From Enterobacteriaceae bacterium UBA5654 (lineage in GTDB: Bacteria > Pseudomonadota > Gammaproteobacteria > Enterobacterales > Enterobacteriaceae), in assembly GCA_002421005.1 (NCBI GenBank), contig DIJC01000008.1, positions 1 through 49,394 of the forward strand: a stretch of DNA of 49,394 bases. Reading direction: 5' to 3'. How positions within the stretch are numbered: position 1 is the stretch's first letter; every line of letters starts with the position of its first letter. The translations under genes were made by a program, and so were the position numbers. Shown here one piece after another: positions 24,593 through 39,500 of the stretch. The notes under the pieces are model-generated. The model was not told where the DNA came from. It ran no database searches and saw only the letters and a list, made by a program, of their open reading frames with translations.

Positions 24593-27500
24593 ATGGTATC
24601 GATATCTGTCATCTCCGCTTTAACCGGTGTAGAAACATCTACCACAGCCTCTGAAGTCACCTTAAGCCATCCGGCAATCGTCAAATTGCAGGTTGCGCGG
24701 TCAGATATCGCTTCCCTTGCCCGCAGCAATAACGATCTGATTGTCCATCTCCGCTCCGGCGAAACCGTCGCCATTAAAAACTTTTATCTCGCCGAGGGTG
24801 AAACCAAAAGCCTGCTGGTGCTGGAAGACAGTCAGGGCGCGCTGTGGTGGGTAGAAGATACGACAGCGGCAGGGCTGAATTTTGTCCCTGTTTCCGGCAT
24901 TGACGATCTGCTGGTCACCGCGGGCGCAGGCGCAGCGGCGACTGACGGTGCCGCGCCGGTCTGGCCGTGGGTACTCGGCGGTCTGTTGGGGGGTGGCGGA
25001 CTGGCGGCTATCGCCGCCTCGAGCGGCGGAAGCAGCAGTCACGATGATGATAAACCTGCAGCCCCGCCCCCCGTCAGCGGGGAGCCGGGAGAAGATTCCA
25101 CCCCGCCCGCTGCGCCAACCGATCTGCTCATCAGCAACGAAGGCAAAACCCTCACCGGGAGCGCCGAACCGGGCAGCGCCATCACTATTACCGATCCGAA
25201 CGGTAATATCATCGGCTCCGGCACCACCGGCAGCGATGGCAAATTTACCGTTGATTTAGATCCCCCGCAGACCGACGGCAGGCCGATTGAGGTGGTCGCC
25301 ACCGACCCGTCAGGCAACACCGGTCCTTCCGCCAGCGTTGACTCGCCGGATCTCACTGCCCCGGATGCGCCCACCGACCTGCTGATCGCCGAGGACGGCA
25401 CCCTGCTCACCGGCAAAGCCGAGCCGGGCAGCACGGTAAACATCACCGATGCCAGCGGCAATCTTCTCGGCAGCGCGATTGTAGACGCGAACGGCTTTTT
25501 CCGCTTCGCGCTTAATCCGGCACTCACCCGGGGTGAAACTCTGGCGGTCAGCGCGACCGACGCGGCAGGAAATAGCAGCCCGACCGCCAGCGTTGATGCC
25601 CCCGACCTGACCGTGCCGGATGCCGTGACCCTCGACAGCGTGCTGGATGATACCGGCTCCCTCACCGGCGCATTAAGTCATGGTCAGGTGACGGATGATA
25701 CCCGCCCGGAACTGAGCGGCAGCGGCATCCCCGGCGCGACGATCACCGTCTACGACAACGGCACGGCCATCGGCAGCACCCTGGTTGACGCCAGCGGCGC
25801 ATGGCGCTTCACCCCCGAATCAGCGCTGGGCGAAGGCACGCATATTTTCACCGCGTCCTCAGATATTGCAGGCACGTTCTCGTCGCCGTTTACGATTATT
25901 ATTGATATCACCCCGCCGCCCGCGCCTGAGGGCGTGACGACGTCTGAAGACGGCACCACCGTCAGCGGCACCGCCGAAGCGGGAAGCACCGTCACCATCA
26001 CCGATGGCAGCGGCAACGTGCTGGGTAGCGGGACTGCCGATGCCAGCGGCAATTTCACTATCGGCATTGTTCCGGCGCAAACCAACGGTGAACCGCTGAC
26101 CGCAACGGCTCAGGATGCCGCCGGAAACACCGGCCCGGCGACCGCATTCAGCGGGTCCAGCTCGCAGTATCCTGATGTGCCCACCATCCTCAGTGCCCTG
26201 GATGATGCAGGCACTCTCAGCGGAAATTTATCCAGCGGCCAGAGTACCGACGACGCGACGCCCACCCTTAGCGGCAATGGCGAACCCGGCGCGACGATCA
26301 CGCTGTACAGTGATGATGTGGCCATTGGCACCGCGCGGGTCGATGCCAGCGGTAACTGGAGTTTTACCCCGACCACGCCGCTGGGCGAAGGCGAGCATCG
26401 CTTCACCGCCACCGCGACCAACGCCAGCGGCACCAGCGGCATTTCCACCGCCTTCACGCTGAATATTGACCTGACGGCCCCCGCCGCACCTGACGCGCTG
26501 ATTATTGCTGACGATGGCGCGTCGCTCACCGGCAACGCCGAAGCGGGCAGTACCATCACAGTCACCGACGGCAACGGGCAGCCGCTGGGCAGCGCGGTCG
26601 TCGGCGCTGACGGCAGTTTCAGCCTTATCCTCAATCCGCCGCAGCGGAACGGCGAAACGCTCAGCGTGGTCGCCACCGATGCGGCAGGCAACAGTAGCCC
26701 GACCGCTGTCGTGACCGCGCCGCTCGATTCGCCCGCAGGCGCACCGACAATTGATCTTGCCGTCGATGACGCCGGTCCCATCGTTGGTTCGCTGACCAGC
26801 GGTCAGAGCACCGATGACGCCCGCCCGACCCTGAGCGGCAGCGGCGCGCCCGGTTCGACCCTGACGCTCTACGATAACGGCGTGGAGATCGGCGCCGTCA
26901 CCATCGGCACTGACGGGGGCTGGAGCTTTACCCCAGACATCGCGCTGGGCGACGGTAGCCACGCGCTGACCGCCACTACCACCGACGCCCAGGGCAATAC
27001 CAGCCCGGCCTCCAGCGTATTTACCCTGATTGTTGATACCCAGGCTCCGGCGGTGCCGGTTTTCACCAGCCTGCTCGATGATGCAGGCTCGCTCACCGGC
27101 CCGCTGCTGAACGGTCAGGTAAGCGATGACAGTCAGCCCACGTTTGCCGGGCGCGGCGAGGCGGGCAGCACCATTACGCTGTATGACAACGGCACGGTGA
27201 TTGGGCTGGCAACGGTCGACGCAGAAGGGAACTGGACGTTCACCCCGGAAAACGCGCTGGCGGAAGGCAGCCACAGCTTCACCCTTACCGCCACCGACCC
27301 GGTGGGCAATACCAGTGCCGCGTCCGCGCCGTGGACGGTGATTATCGACACCACCGCACCCCAGGCCCCCGCCGCACCGACGGCGATCGATGCCAGCGGA
27401 ACGCTGGTGGGCACGATCACCGAAGGCCAGTCCACCGATGAAACCCGTCCGCTGATGAGCGGCAGCGGCGAGCCAGGAGCCACCGTCAGCCTGTATGATG

Positions 27501-30500
27501 GCGCAACCCTGCTCGGCACAACGCAGATTGCCAGCGACGGGAGCTGGAGCTTCACGCCGACCGCACCGCTCGCGGAAGGCGCACACGCGCTGAGCGTGAC
27601 CGTAACTGACGTTGCCGGAAATGTCAGCCAGCCATCCACGGCGCTTAACTTTGTGGTCGATACCACCCCGCCCGCCGCGCCTGCGGATCTGCTGACCTCC
27701 ACCGACGGCACCACCGTCACCGGCAGCGCCGAAGCGGGAAGCACGGTTACCATCACCGACGCCAGCGGTAACGTGCTGGGCACCGGCACTGCCGATGCGA
27801 ACGGCGCGTTTAGTATCGGCATCGTTCCGGCGCAGACCGACGGTGAAATTCTGAGTGCCAGCGCCCGCGATGCGGCAGGCAACGGCGGCCCGGCCACGTC
27901 GTTTACCGGCTCCACGTCCGGCTATCCCGATGTGCCGGTGCTGACCTCTGTCGTCGATAACGTCGGCAGCATCACCGGCAACCTGACGGACGGGCAGACC
28001 ACGGATGACACTACGCCGACCCTCAACGGCACCGGCGAGCCTGACGCGACCATCACCGTGTATAACAACGGCGTTGCCATCGGCATCGCCCTTGTTGACA
28101 CCTCCGGTAACTGGAGCTTTACCCCTTCCCCGGCCCTGCCGGAAGGCGAAAACACGTTCACCTTTACCCTGACCGCCACCAACGGTAATGGCACCAGCGG
28201 CGTCTCGCTGCCGCTGACCATTATTGTGGATACCACTCCGCCTGCCGCCCCGCAGGATCTGGACGTTTCAGAAGATGGCACTACGCTGACGGGACGCGCG
28301 GAAGCGGGCAGCACGGTGAATATCCGCGATGCTAACGGCACGATTATTGGTAGCGCCGTCGTCGGAGTGGACGGCAATTTCAGCGCCACCCTGACGCCGC
28401 CACAGGTAAACGGCGAAGCGCTCACCGCCACGGCCACTAACCTGGCGGGTAACGCAGGCCCGGCCACAGGCGTTAACGCGCCGGATATCACCGCGCCCGC
28501 TGCGCCTGAGGATCTGAACGTATCTCAGGACGGCACGACCCTGACCGGTAATGCCGAAGCAGGCAGCACCGTTACCGTTACCGATGGCAACGGTCAGCCG
28601 CTGGGCACCACCACCGCCGGGCCGGACGGCAGCTTTACTCTGCCGTTAAATCCGCCGCTGACCAACGGTGAAACCCTCAACGTGGTCGCCAGCGATCCGG
28701 GCGGTAATACCAGCCCGGCAGCCAGCACCACCGCGCCGGACACTACCCCGCCGGAAGTGCCGGTGCTTGCCGCCGTCAGCGATGACAGCGGCGAACTGAC
28801 TGGCCCGTTGACCAGCGGGCAAAGCAGTGATGACAATCTTCCCACCCTTAGCGGTAACGGCGAGCCGGGCACCACCATCACCGTTTATGACAACGGGGCG
28901 GCGCTCGGCACCGTGCAGGTCGCCGCCGACGGTAGCTGGAGCTTTACGCCCGCAACGCCGCTGGCTGACGGCACCCATGCGTTAACCGTCACCGCCACCG
29001 ATGCGGCAAATAATACCAGCCCGGCCAGTGCCGCCTTTACCCTGGTGGTGGATACGCTGGCCCCGCCAGCCCCCGCGATTGACCTTATTACCGATAGTAA
29101 CGGTCCTCTCACGGACACGCTGATCACCCCCGACCCGCGCCCGACTCTGAGCGGCAACGGTGAAGCGGGCAGCACTATCACCCTTTACGACAACGGCACG
29201 CTGATTGGCAGCGTGCAGGTTGCTGAGGACGGTAGCTGGCGTTTTACCCCGGACAGCGATTTCGCTGAAGGCACTCACACGCTGACCCTGACCGCCCGCG
29301 ACGCCGCAGGCAATATCAGCGCGGTCTCTGCCCCGCTGGATCTGGTGGTGGATATTACCGCTCCCGACGTGCCTGACATGCCGGTCATTAATGACAACAC
29401 CGGCATCTTCACCGGGCCGGTGGCCGACAGCCAGCCTACCGACGACACCCGTCCGACCCTCACCGGCAACGGCGAAGCGGGCACGATGATCACCGCCTGG
29501 CGCGGCGCAGAAATGCTTGGCACCGCAATGGTTGATGACAACGGCAACTGGAGCCTGACGCCTGATACCCCGCTGGCGCACGGCACGCACGTGCTGCGCT
29601 TTACCGCCACCGATGCCGCCGGAAACGTCAGCGAGGCGTCAGCGCCCCTGACAATTAATGTGGATATCATCGCGCCTGATACGCCGGTCGATCTTGCCGT
29701 TTCCGTGGATGGCACCACCGTCACCGGTTCGGCTGAAGCCGGAAGCCTGGTGACTATCACAGACGCCAGCGGCGTGGTGATTGGTTCCGCCACCGCAGGC
29801 AGCGATGGCGCGTTTTCAGTGAATATTGTCCCGGCGCAAACCAACGGTGAAGCGCTGCAGGCCGTCGCCCGTGACAGCGCGGGCAACAGCGGTCCGGCTG
29901 CCGCCTTTAACGGCTCCACGTCCGGCTATCCTGACGTGCCGATCATTATTTCCGTCTCCGATGATGTCGGGACCATCAGGGGCAATTTAAGCAGCGGTCA
30001 GCATACCGATGATACTCAGCCTACCCTGAACGGCACCGGCGAGCCGGGCGCGACCATCACCGTTTACCTGAACGGTGACGCGGTGGATAGCGTGCTGGCT
30101 GACGCTTCCGGCAACTGGAGCTACACCCCGGCGCAGCCGCTGGCGGAGGGCGAAAACGCCTTCACTTTTACCGTCACCGCCACCAACAGTAACGGCACCA
30201 GCGGCGAATCCCTGCCGTTTACTCTCGTGGTGGATACGCTGGCCCCGGACGCCCCGGTCATCGCGCAGGTGATTGACGACGCGGGCAGTCTTACCGGCGC
30301 GATGACCAGCGGGCAATCCACCGACGACCGCCAGCCAACGCTGAGCGGTAGCAGCGAAGCCGGAGCCACCCTCACCTTCTACGATAACGGCCTTCTGATT
30401 GGCAGCGTGCAGGCCGACGCCAGCGGCAACTGGCAATTTACGCCCGGCGCGCCGCTGGCCGATGGCAGCCACAGCCTGACCGTCACCGCTACCGATACCG

Positions 30501-33500
30501 CAGGCAACGTCAGCACGCCTTCCCCGGCTTTCAGCTTTACGGTGGCGACCCTCGCGCCCGCCGCGCCGATCATCACCGCGGCCAGCGATGACGTGGGTGC
30601 GGTGACCGGGGCATTAACCAGCGGGCAAACCACCGACGATACGCAGCCGCTGTTAAGCGGTACGGCGACGGCGGGCAGCCTGATCGCGGTGTATGACAAC
30701 GGTGTAGCGCTGGGCAGCGTGACCGCCGATGCAGACGGTCGCTGGAGCTTTACGCCCGCCACCGCGCTGGCAGAAGGCAATCATGATTTTACCGTCACCG
30801 CCGCCGATGCAGCGGGCAACGTCAGCCCCGCCTCCCCGGTCTTCACACTGATTATTGACGTGACCGCGCCGGATGCGCCCGCCCTGCCCGCTATCACGGA
30901 TGATGTCGGCAGCGTTACCGGACCGCTGGCTGACGGTCAGACTACCGACGATACTCGCCCGACCTTAAGCGGCAGCGGCGAGGCGGGTAGCCTGATCACC
31001 CTCTACGATGGCAGCACAGTGGTTGGCACGACCACCGTTAATGAAAATGGCCAGTGGAGTTTCACCCCGGACGCCGCGCTGACTGAAGGCGAGCATTCCC
31101 TGACATTCACCGTCACCGATCCGGCGGGCAACGTCAGCCCGCCTTCCGCTCCGCTGACGCTGGTGGTGGATACCACGCCGCCTGCCGCCCCGACCGGGCT
31201 GGCGGTCAGCGAGAACGGCGTTAACGTTACCGGCAACGCGGAAGCGGGCAGCCTGGTGACCATCACCGGCCCCGGCGGGACGGTACTGGGTTCCGGCACC
31301 GTCGGCAGCGACGGCAGCTTTAACATTGTCATTTCTCCGGCGCAGACCGCAGGCCAGACCCTCACCGCCGTGGCGCAGGACAGCGCGGGCAACAGCGGCG
31401 CGGCGGCCAACGTGACCGCCACCAGTTCCGGCTTCCCGGCCGTTCCGGCGATCCTTTCCGCCACCGACGATGTGGGTGCTGTCACCGGCACCCTCACCAA
31501 CGGGCAATCCACGGATGATACCCGTCCACTGCTGGCAGGCACCGCCGCGCCCGGCACCACGCTGACACTGTACGATAACGGCACCCTGCTCGGCACTGCC
31601 CTGACCGGGGCAAACGGTCAGTGGAGCTTTACCCCAGCCGCCGCGCTGGCAGAAGGGGCGCACGCTTTTACCGCCACCGCCACCAACGCCAACGGCACCA
31701 GCGCCCTTTCCGCCGCCTTTAGTCTGACGGTCGATCTGAGCGCCCCGGCGGCCCCGGCGATCGGTGAAATCCTTGATGACGTCGGCAGCCTCACCGGGCC
31801 GATTGCCAGCGGACAAACCACCGATGATACCCGCCCTACCGTGACCGGCAGCGGCGAAGCTGGCACCACCGTCACGCTATATAACAACGGTACGGCGATT
31901 GGCAGCACCACGGTCAACGCCGACGGTCGCTGGAGCATCACCCCGGACGCCGCGCTGCCCGACGGCACGCACGCCCTGACCGTCGCCGCCACCGATGCTG
32001 CTGGCAATACCGGTCCGGCATCGCCTGCCGTCACGCTGACCATTGATACCCTGCCGCCGGGCGCACCTGCGATCACCGCCATTATCGATAACGCAGGTGC
32101 GGTAAACGGCCCGCTGCTGGAGGCGCAGACCACCGACGCCACCCGCCCGATCATTAACGGCACCGGCGAGGCAGGCACCACGATCCGCATTCTGGATAAC
32201 GGCACCGAGATCGGCAGCGTCCAGGTGAACGCCCAGGGGAACTGGACGTTCACCCCGACCGACCCACTGGCGGAAGGCGCGCACGCGATCGCCGTCACCG
32301 CCAGCGACGCGGCGGGCAACACCAGCGCACCGTCGGCAGCCTTTACCTTTACCGTCGATATCACGCCGCCCGCCTCGCCTGTGCTGCCGACCCTGACCGA
32401 CGATGTTGGCGCTGTCACCGGGGCGATTGTCAACGGCACCCGCACCGACGATACCCGGCCAACCGTTAACGGGCGCGGGGAGCCGGGCACCACTATCACC
32501 CTGTACGACGGCAGCACGATCCTCGGCAGCGTGCCGGTTGGCGCAGACGGCAACTGGACGTTTACCCCTGCCGCCCCGCTGACGGAAGGCGCGCACGCCC
32601 TGAGCGTTACCGCCACCGACGCGGCGGGCAATACCAGCCAACCTTCCGCTGCCCTGCGCTTTGTGGTTGATACCACGCCCCCTGCCACCCCTGGCGATCT
32701 GACTGTGTCCCCGCAGGGCACCACCGTCACCGGGACGGCCGAAGCGGGCAGCCGCGTCACCATTACCGATGCCAGCGGCACCGTGGTGCTGGGGAGCGGC
32801 ACCGCCAATGCTGACGGCACCTTCAGCATCGGCATTTCTCCGGCGCAGACCGCCGGGGAGGATCTGCTGGCGCAGGCCACCGACAGCGCCGGAAACGTCG
32901 GTGCTGCCGCGCCGTTTAGCGCGACAAACTCCGGTTTCCCGGACACCCCGGTTATCGTCTCGGTCAGCGATGACGTCGGCCCGATTGTGGGCGATCTGAT
33001 CAACGGCCAGCGCACCGATGACACCCGTCCGACCCTCAGCGGCACAGGCGAAGCGGGCGCAACCATTACGCTTTACAATAACGGGACAGAAATCGGCACC
33101 ACGCGGGTTGATACCAGCGGCAACTGGCGCTTCACCCCGGCACAACCGCTGGCGGAAGGGCAAAACAACGTCACCTTTACCGCTACCGCCACTAACGGCA
33201 ACGGCACCAGCGGCGAATCCCAGCCGTTTGCAATTATCATCGACACCACCGCGCCAGACGCTCCGGCGATCGGCCAGGTGGTCGATGATGTGGAGAGCGG
33301 GACTGGCCCGCTGGTCAGCGGACAGCCCACCAACGATCCGCAGCCGACCCTGAGCGGCACCGCCGAACCGGGAGCCACAATCACGGTTTACGATGGCACC
33401 ACCGCCCTGGGCACCGTCCAGGCGGGAACTAACGGCGTCTGGAGCTTCACCCCCACCGCGCCGCTTGCCAGCGGTGCGCATCCGCTGACCGTCACCGCCA

Positions 33501-36500
33501 CCGACAGCGCCGGAAACAGCAGCGCCCCGTCGTCAGTCTTCAACCTGGTGGTTGACACCCTCGCCCCTGCCGCGCCGGTTATCGTCAGCGTGACGGATGA
33601 TATCGCCCCCGGCACCGGGCCGCTCACCAGCGGACAGGCCACCAATGACACCCAGCCGACCTTCAGCGGCACCGCCGAAGCGGGTGCGACCGTCACGCTG
33701 TACAGCGACGGGATCGCCATCGGCAGTGTGCGAGCCAGCAACGCCGGTAACTGGACGCTCACCCCGGCGCAGCCGCTGGGTGACGGCAGCCATCTCATCA
33801 CCGCCAGCGCCACCGACGCCGCCGGAAACAGCAGCCCGCTCTCCGCAGGCTTTACGCTGGTGGTGGACATCAGCGGGCCGGACGCGCCCGAGCTTGCCGC
33901 CATCATCGATGACGTTGGCAGCCTGACCGGACCGATTGCCGCAGGCCAGACGACGGACGATACCCGCCCGACCCTCAGCGGTAGCGCTGAGCCAAACGGC
34001 AGCGTGCAGATTTTTGATAACGGCGTTGCCATCGGCAGCGCGCCGGTCAGTACCGACGGAACGTGGAGCTTTACCCCAACTACCGCGCTGGGCGAAGGCA
34101 CGCACAGCCTGACGGTAAGCGCCACCGACGCCTCCGGCAACAGCGGCCCGGCGTCAGCGCCGGTGACCATTACCGTCGATACCACCGCCCCCGCAGCGCC
34201 GGTCATCACCCGCGTGACGGATGACAGCGGTAGCGTCACCGGGCCACTGACCAGCGGACAGGTAACGGATGATACCCGTCCGACCCTCAGCGGCAGCGGC
34301 GAGCCGGGCGCGACCGTCCGGCTGTATGACAACGGTGTGGAAATCGGTTCAGTGCAGGTTAACGCTGACGGTAGCTGGAGCCTGACGCCCGCCACGCCGC
34401 TTAGCGGCGGCAATCATCCGCTGACTGTCACCGCCACCGACGCGGCGGGCAACAGCAGTACGCCATCGTCGGTCTTCAACGTGCTGATCGACATCACCGC
34501 GCCGGTCGCCCCGGTGCTGGCGGCGGTCATTGACGATGCCAGCGGCACAGCGCAACCGCTCACCAGCGGTCAACTCACTCGCGACACCCAGCCTGCGCTG
34601 AGCGGCACCAGCGAAGCCGGTGCCACGGTGCGTATTTTTGATAACGGCACGGAGATTGGCGCGGTAGAGGCCGACGCCAGCGGCAACTGGAGCTTCACCC
34701 CCACGACCGCGCTGGGCGAAGGCACCCACGCCCTGACCCTGCGCGCCACTGATGCGGCGGGCAATACCGGCCCGGCGTCGGCAGCGTTTACGGTGGTGGT
34801 GGATGTCACCGCGCCGCAGGCCGCGACGCCGGTCGTCACCGATGATGTGGGCACCCTCACCGGTGCGCTGGCAGACGGTCAGCGCACCGATGACACCCGC
34901 CCGACGCTGAGCGGCAGCGGTGAGGCGGGTAGCCAGATTGTGCTGTTTGATAACGGTGCGCAGATTGGCACCACCACGGTGGGCACCGACGGTCAGTGGC
35001 GCTTTACCCCGGATGCGCCGCTTGCCGAAGGCAGCCACAGTTTCACCGTGCGGGAAACCGACAGCGTCGGCAACGTCAGCGCACCTTCAGCGCCTGTCAC
35101 CATTATTATTGACGTCACCCCGCCGGATGCGCCGGTCATTACCAACGTCGCGCTGGATGGCACCACGGTCAGCGGAACGGCGGAAGCGGGCGCGTTAGTC
35201 ACTATTGTGAACGCCAGCAACGTGCAGATTGGCAGCGGCATCGTTAACCCTGACGGCAGCTTCAGCGTGCGTCTCACTCCGTCGCAAACCATGGGCCAGC
35301 CGCTGGAAGCACGTATCCAGGACAGCGCGGGCAACGTGGGAATGCCCACGCCTTTCGCCGCTTCCGATTCCGGCCTCCCGGATGCGCCTGTGATTGTCAG
35401 CATTAACGACGATACCGGCCCCCTGACCGGTAACCTCAGTCCCGACCAGGCCACCGACGATACCCGTCCGCTGCTGAGCGGAACGGCGGAAGCGAACGCG
35501 CTCATCACGCTGTACAACAACGGCACGGAAATCGGCACCGTCAGCGCCGATGCGAACGGCAACTGGCTGTTCACCCCACAGACCGCGCTGGCTGACGGGC
35601 CGCATCAGTTCATCGCCAGCGCTACCACCGCAGCGGGCACCAGCGGCCTTTCCGCGCCGTTCACCATTACGGTCGATACCCTCGCGCCGGATGCGCCGCA
35701 GGATCTGCGGGTCAGTGATGACGGCCTCACGGTGAGCGGCAGCGCCGAAGCCGGAAGTCGCGTGGCGATCACCGATGCCAACGGCAACCTGCTTGGCAGC
35801 GCCACCGTGCCTGACGGCGGCACGTTCACCCTTACCCTTACCGCCCCGCAAACCAACGGCCAGCCGCTCACCGCCATCGCTACCGATGCCGCAGGCAACA
35901 GCAGCCAGCCGGAAATCGTCAACGCGGGTGATACCACCGCGCCCGGCGTCCCGACCGAACTGGCCATTACCCCGGACGGGGCCGTCGTCAGCGGACGCGC
36001 TGAGCCTGGCAGCACCGTCACTATCACCAACGCCAGTAATCAAAACGTGGGCAGCGGGATTGTGGATGACAACGGTAACTTCAGCATCACGCTGACCACG
36101 CCGCAAATCACCGGGGAGCTGTTAAGCGCCACGGCGACCGATACGGCAGACAACACCGGTCCCGCCGCTACCGTTGCCACGCCGGATCTGACGCCGCCTG
36201 CGGCTCCCGCCGATCTGCTGGTTTCCGACGATGGCACCACCGTCACCGGGACAGCGGAGGCTGGCAGCACGGTCGCGATAACCGGGCCTGGCAATACGCC
36301 GCTCGGCAGCGCCACGGCAGGCGATGACGGGCGCTTTACCGTCACCCTGACCACGCCGCAGACCAACGGGGAACTGCTGAACGCCACGGCGACAGACGCA
36401 GCCACCAATACCGGTCTCGCCGCCACGGTTAACGCACCGGACATCACCGCGCCGCAGTCGCCGCTGATTGTCAGCGTGATCGACGACGTTCCGGCGTTTA

Positions 36501-39500
36501 CCGGCGAACTGACCGACGGGCAAAGTACCAACGATGCCCGCCCGACGCTCAACGGCACCGCCGAGGCTAACGCCACGGTGCGCATCCTTGATAATGGCGA
36601 GGAAATCGGAGCCGTCACGACGGACGCGGACGGGAACTGGAGCTTCACCCCGACCAGCGCGCTCAGCACTGGCGGGCATGTTTTCACCGTCACCGCCACC
36701 GATGGCAACGGTAACGTCAGCGAGCCTTCCGCCGCGTTCAGCCTGGTGGTGGATACGGTGATGCCGCAGGTTCCGGCTATCACCCTGGTGACTGACGACA
36801 TCGCGCCCGTCACCGGGCAAATTACCAACGGGCAAAGCACTAACGATACCCGCCCGGCGCTGTCCGGCATCGGCGAAATCGGCACCACCGTTAACATTTT
36901 TGACAACGGCACGCTGATCGGTAACGCGCTGGTCGGCAATAACGGAAGCTGGGCGTTTACCCCGACCAACGCCCTGGCGTCGGGGCCGCATAGCCTCACG
37001 GTCAGCGCCACCGACGGCGTGGGCAACACCAGCGCCCTCTCTGCGCCGTTCACCCTGACGGTCGATACCGTCGCGCCAGGCGTGCCGGTCATCAATGCGG
37101 TCATTGACGATACCGGCAGCCTGACCGGCGCGTTGACCAGCGGGCAGACTACCGATGACGCGCGCCCCGCGCTAAGCGGTACGGCAGAAGCCAACAGCAG
37201 CGTGCGCATTTTTGATAACGGCACGTTGCTGGGGGCGGTGCAGGCGGGCAACAACGGTGGCTGGAGCTTTACGCCCACCACCCCGCTGACCAATGGCGCG
37301 CATACCCTTACCGTAACTGCCACCGATGCCGCCGGAAACGTCAGCCCGGCCGCCAGCTTTAGTCTGACGGTAGACACCCTTGCCCCGGCTGCGCCGGTGA
37401 TTGCCAGCGTCAATGATGATGTCGGCAGCGTCACCGGCAATCTCACTCGCGGACAAACCACCGATGACACCCGCCCGCAGCTGAACGGCAGCGGCGAGCC
37501 GGGCACAACCCTCAATGTGTACGATAACGGCACCCTGATCGGCAGCACCACCGTTGCCGAAGGCGGCGGCTGGAGCTTTACGCCAGTCACCGCGCTCAGC
37601 GAAGGGCCGCACGCCCTTACCGTCGCCGCCGTCGATGCAGCAGGCAATATCAGCCCGGTATCGGTCGCCTTTAACATCGTGGTGGATACCACCGCGCCCG
37701 CCGCGCCAATCCTGACCGCCGTCACCGACGACGTGCCGGAAGGCACGGGCGATCTCACCTCCGGGCAGATCACCAACGACACCCGCCCAACCCTGAGCGG
37801 CACCGGCACCGCAGGCGACACTATTACGGTTTATGACGGTACAACGCCGCTGGGTTCGGTCATCATCGGCACCAGCGGCAACTGGAGCTTTACCCCGACC
37901 GCACCGCTGGATACGGGTGAGCACAGCCTGACCCTGACCGCCACCGATCCGGCGGGTAACGTCAGCGACGCGACGGTGCCGTTTATCATCAACGTGCAGA
38001 CCACGCTACCGGATACGCCGGTGCTGGCGAGCGTGACCGACAACGTCGGCGCACAGGTTGGCCCGCTCACCAGCGGCGATCTGACCGACGACAACCTGCC
38101 CGCGCTTAGCGGCACCGCGCCCGCCAACAGCACCGTTACGATTTACAACGACGGGGTGGCGCTGGGCAGCGTCGTTGCGGATGACGAGGGCAACTGGAAC
38201 TTTACGCCGACCACCGCGCTGGCGGATGGTCCGCATTCTCTGACCGTCACCGCCACCGACGCCGCAGGCAACGTCAGCCTGCCCACCGCGCCGTTTGCCC
38301 TGACCGTTGATGCTACCGCGCCTGGCGTACCGGCGATTGTCACCGTCGAGGATAACGTCGGCACCATTACTACCCCGGTGGCTAACGGCGGCTTTACCGA
38401 CGATACCCTGCCGCTGATCCGCGGCACCGCCGAGGCGGGTAGCACAGTGACGATTTTTGCCACCGATCAGCAAATCGGCACCGCCGTGGTCGATGGCGCG
38501 GGCAACTGGAGCTTTACACCGCTGGCCCCGCTGCCGGAAGGCACCTGGGTGCTGACCGTCAGTGCGGCGGATGCGGCGGGCAATGTCAGCCCGCTCTCTT
38601 CGCCGTTTACGCTGACGGTGGATCTCACCGCGCCGGATGCGCCGGAAAACGTCACCACCACCCCCGATGGCACCACCATTTCCGGCACGGCGGAAGCAGG
38701 CAGCACGGCGATTGTCAGCGACCGGCTGGGAAATGTCATCGGTAGCGCGCTGACCGGGCCTGGCGGCACCTTCAGCGTCACCATCACCCCCGCGCAGACC
38801 GGCGGCGAGCCGCTGACCGTGGTCGCCAGAGATGCGGCGGGCAACGTCAGCGATCCGACCCCGCTGATCGCCTCGGATTCCGGCCTGCCAACGGTGCCAA
38901 CGATCACCGACATTACCGATGACGTCGGCACGCTGACCGGCAACCTGACCAACGGGCAGAGTACCGATGACAATCAGCTTACCCTCGGCGGCACCGCCCA
39001 GCCGGAGGTGCTGGTGACGATTATCGTGGACGGCGTGGTGATTGACAGCGTGGAAACCGATGCCAGCGGCGCGTGGCAGTACGCCCTGCCCGGCACGCTC
39101 AGTGACGGTCCGCATACCTTTGCGGTCAACGCCACCAACGCCATCGGCACCGGCGGAACCTCCTCGCCGGTCACTATCACCGTCGATACCGCTGCGCCGG
39201 ATACGCCAGCGATTGTCCTGGTAACAGACGATGTGGACGCCCTGACCGGTCCGCTGGTCAGCGGGCAGATCACCAACGACGCGCAGCCGACCCTGAGCGG
39301 CACGGCGGAAGCGGGCGCGACGATCACTATTCTGGATAACGACGAACTGCTGGGCAGCGTCGTGGCAGACGCGCAGGGCAACTGGACGTTCACCCCTGCC
39401 GCCGCGCTGGATGACGGTACGCACGCGCTCACCGCCGTCGCCACCGATCCGGCGGGCAACAGCAGCCTGGCGTCAGCGGCGTTTACCGTGGTGGTGGATA

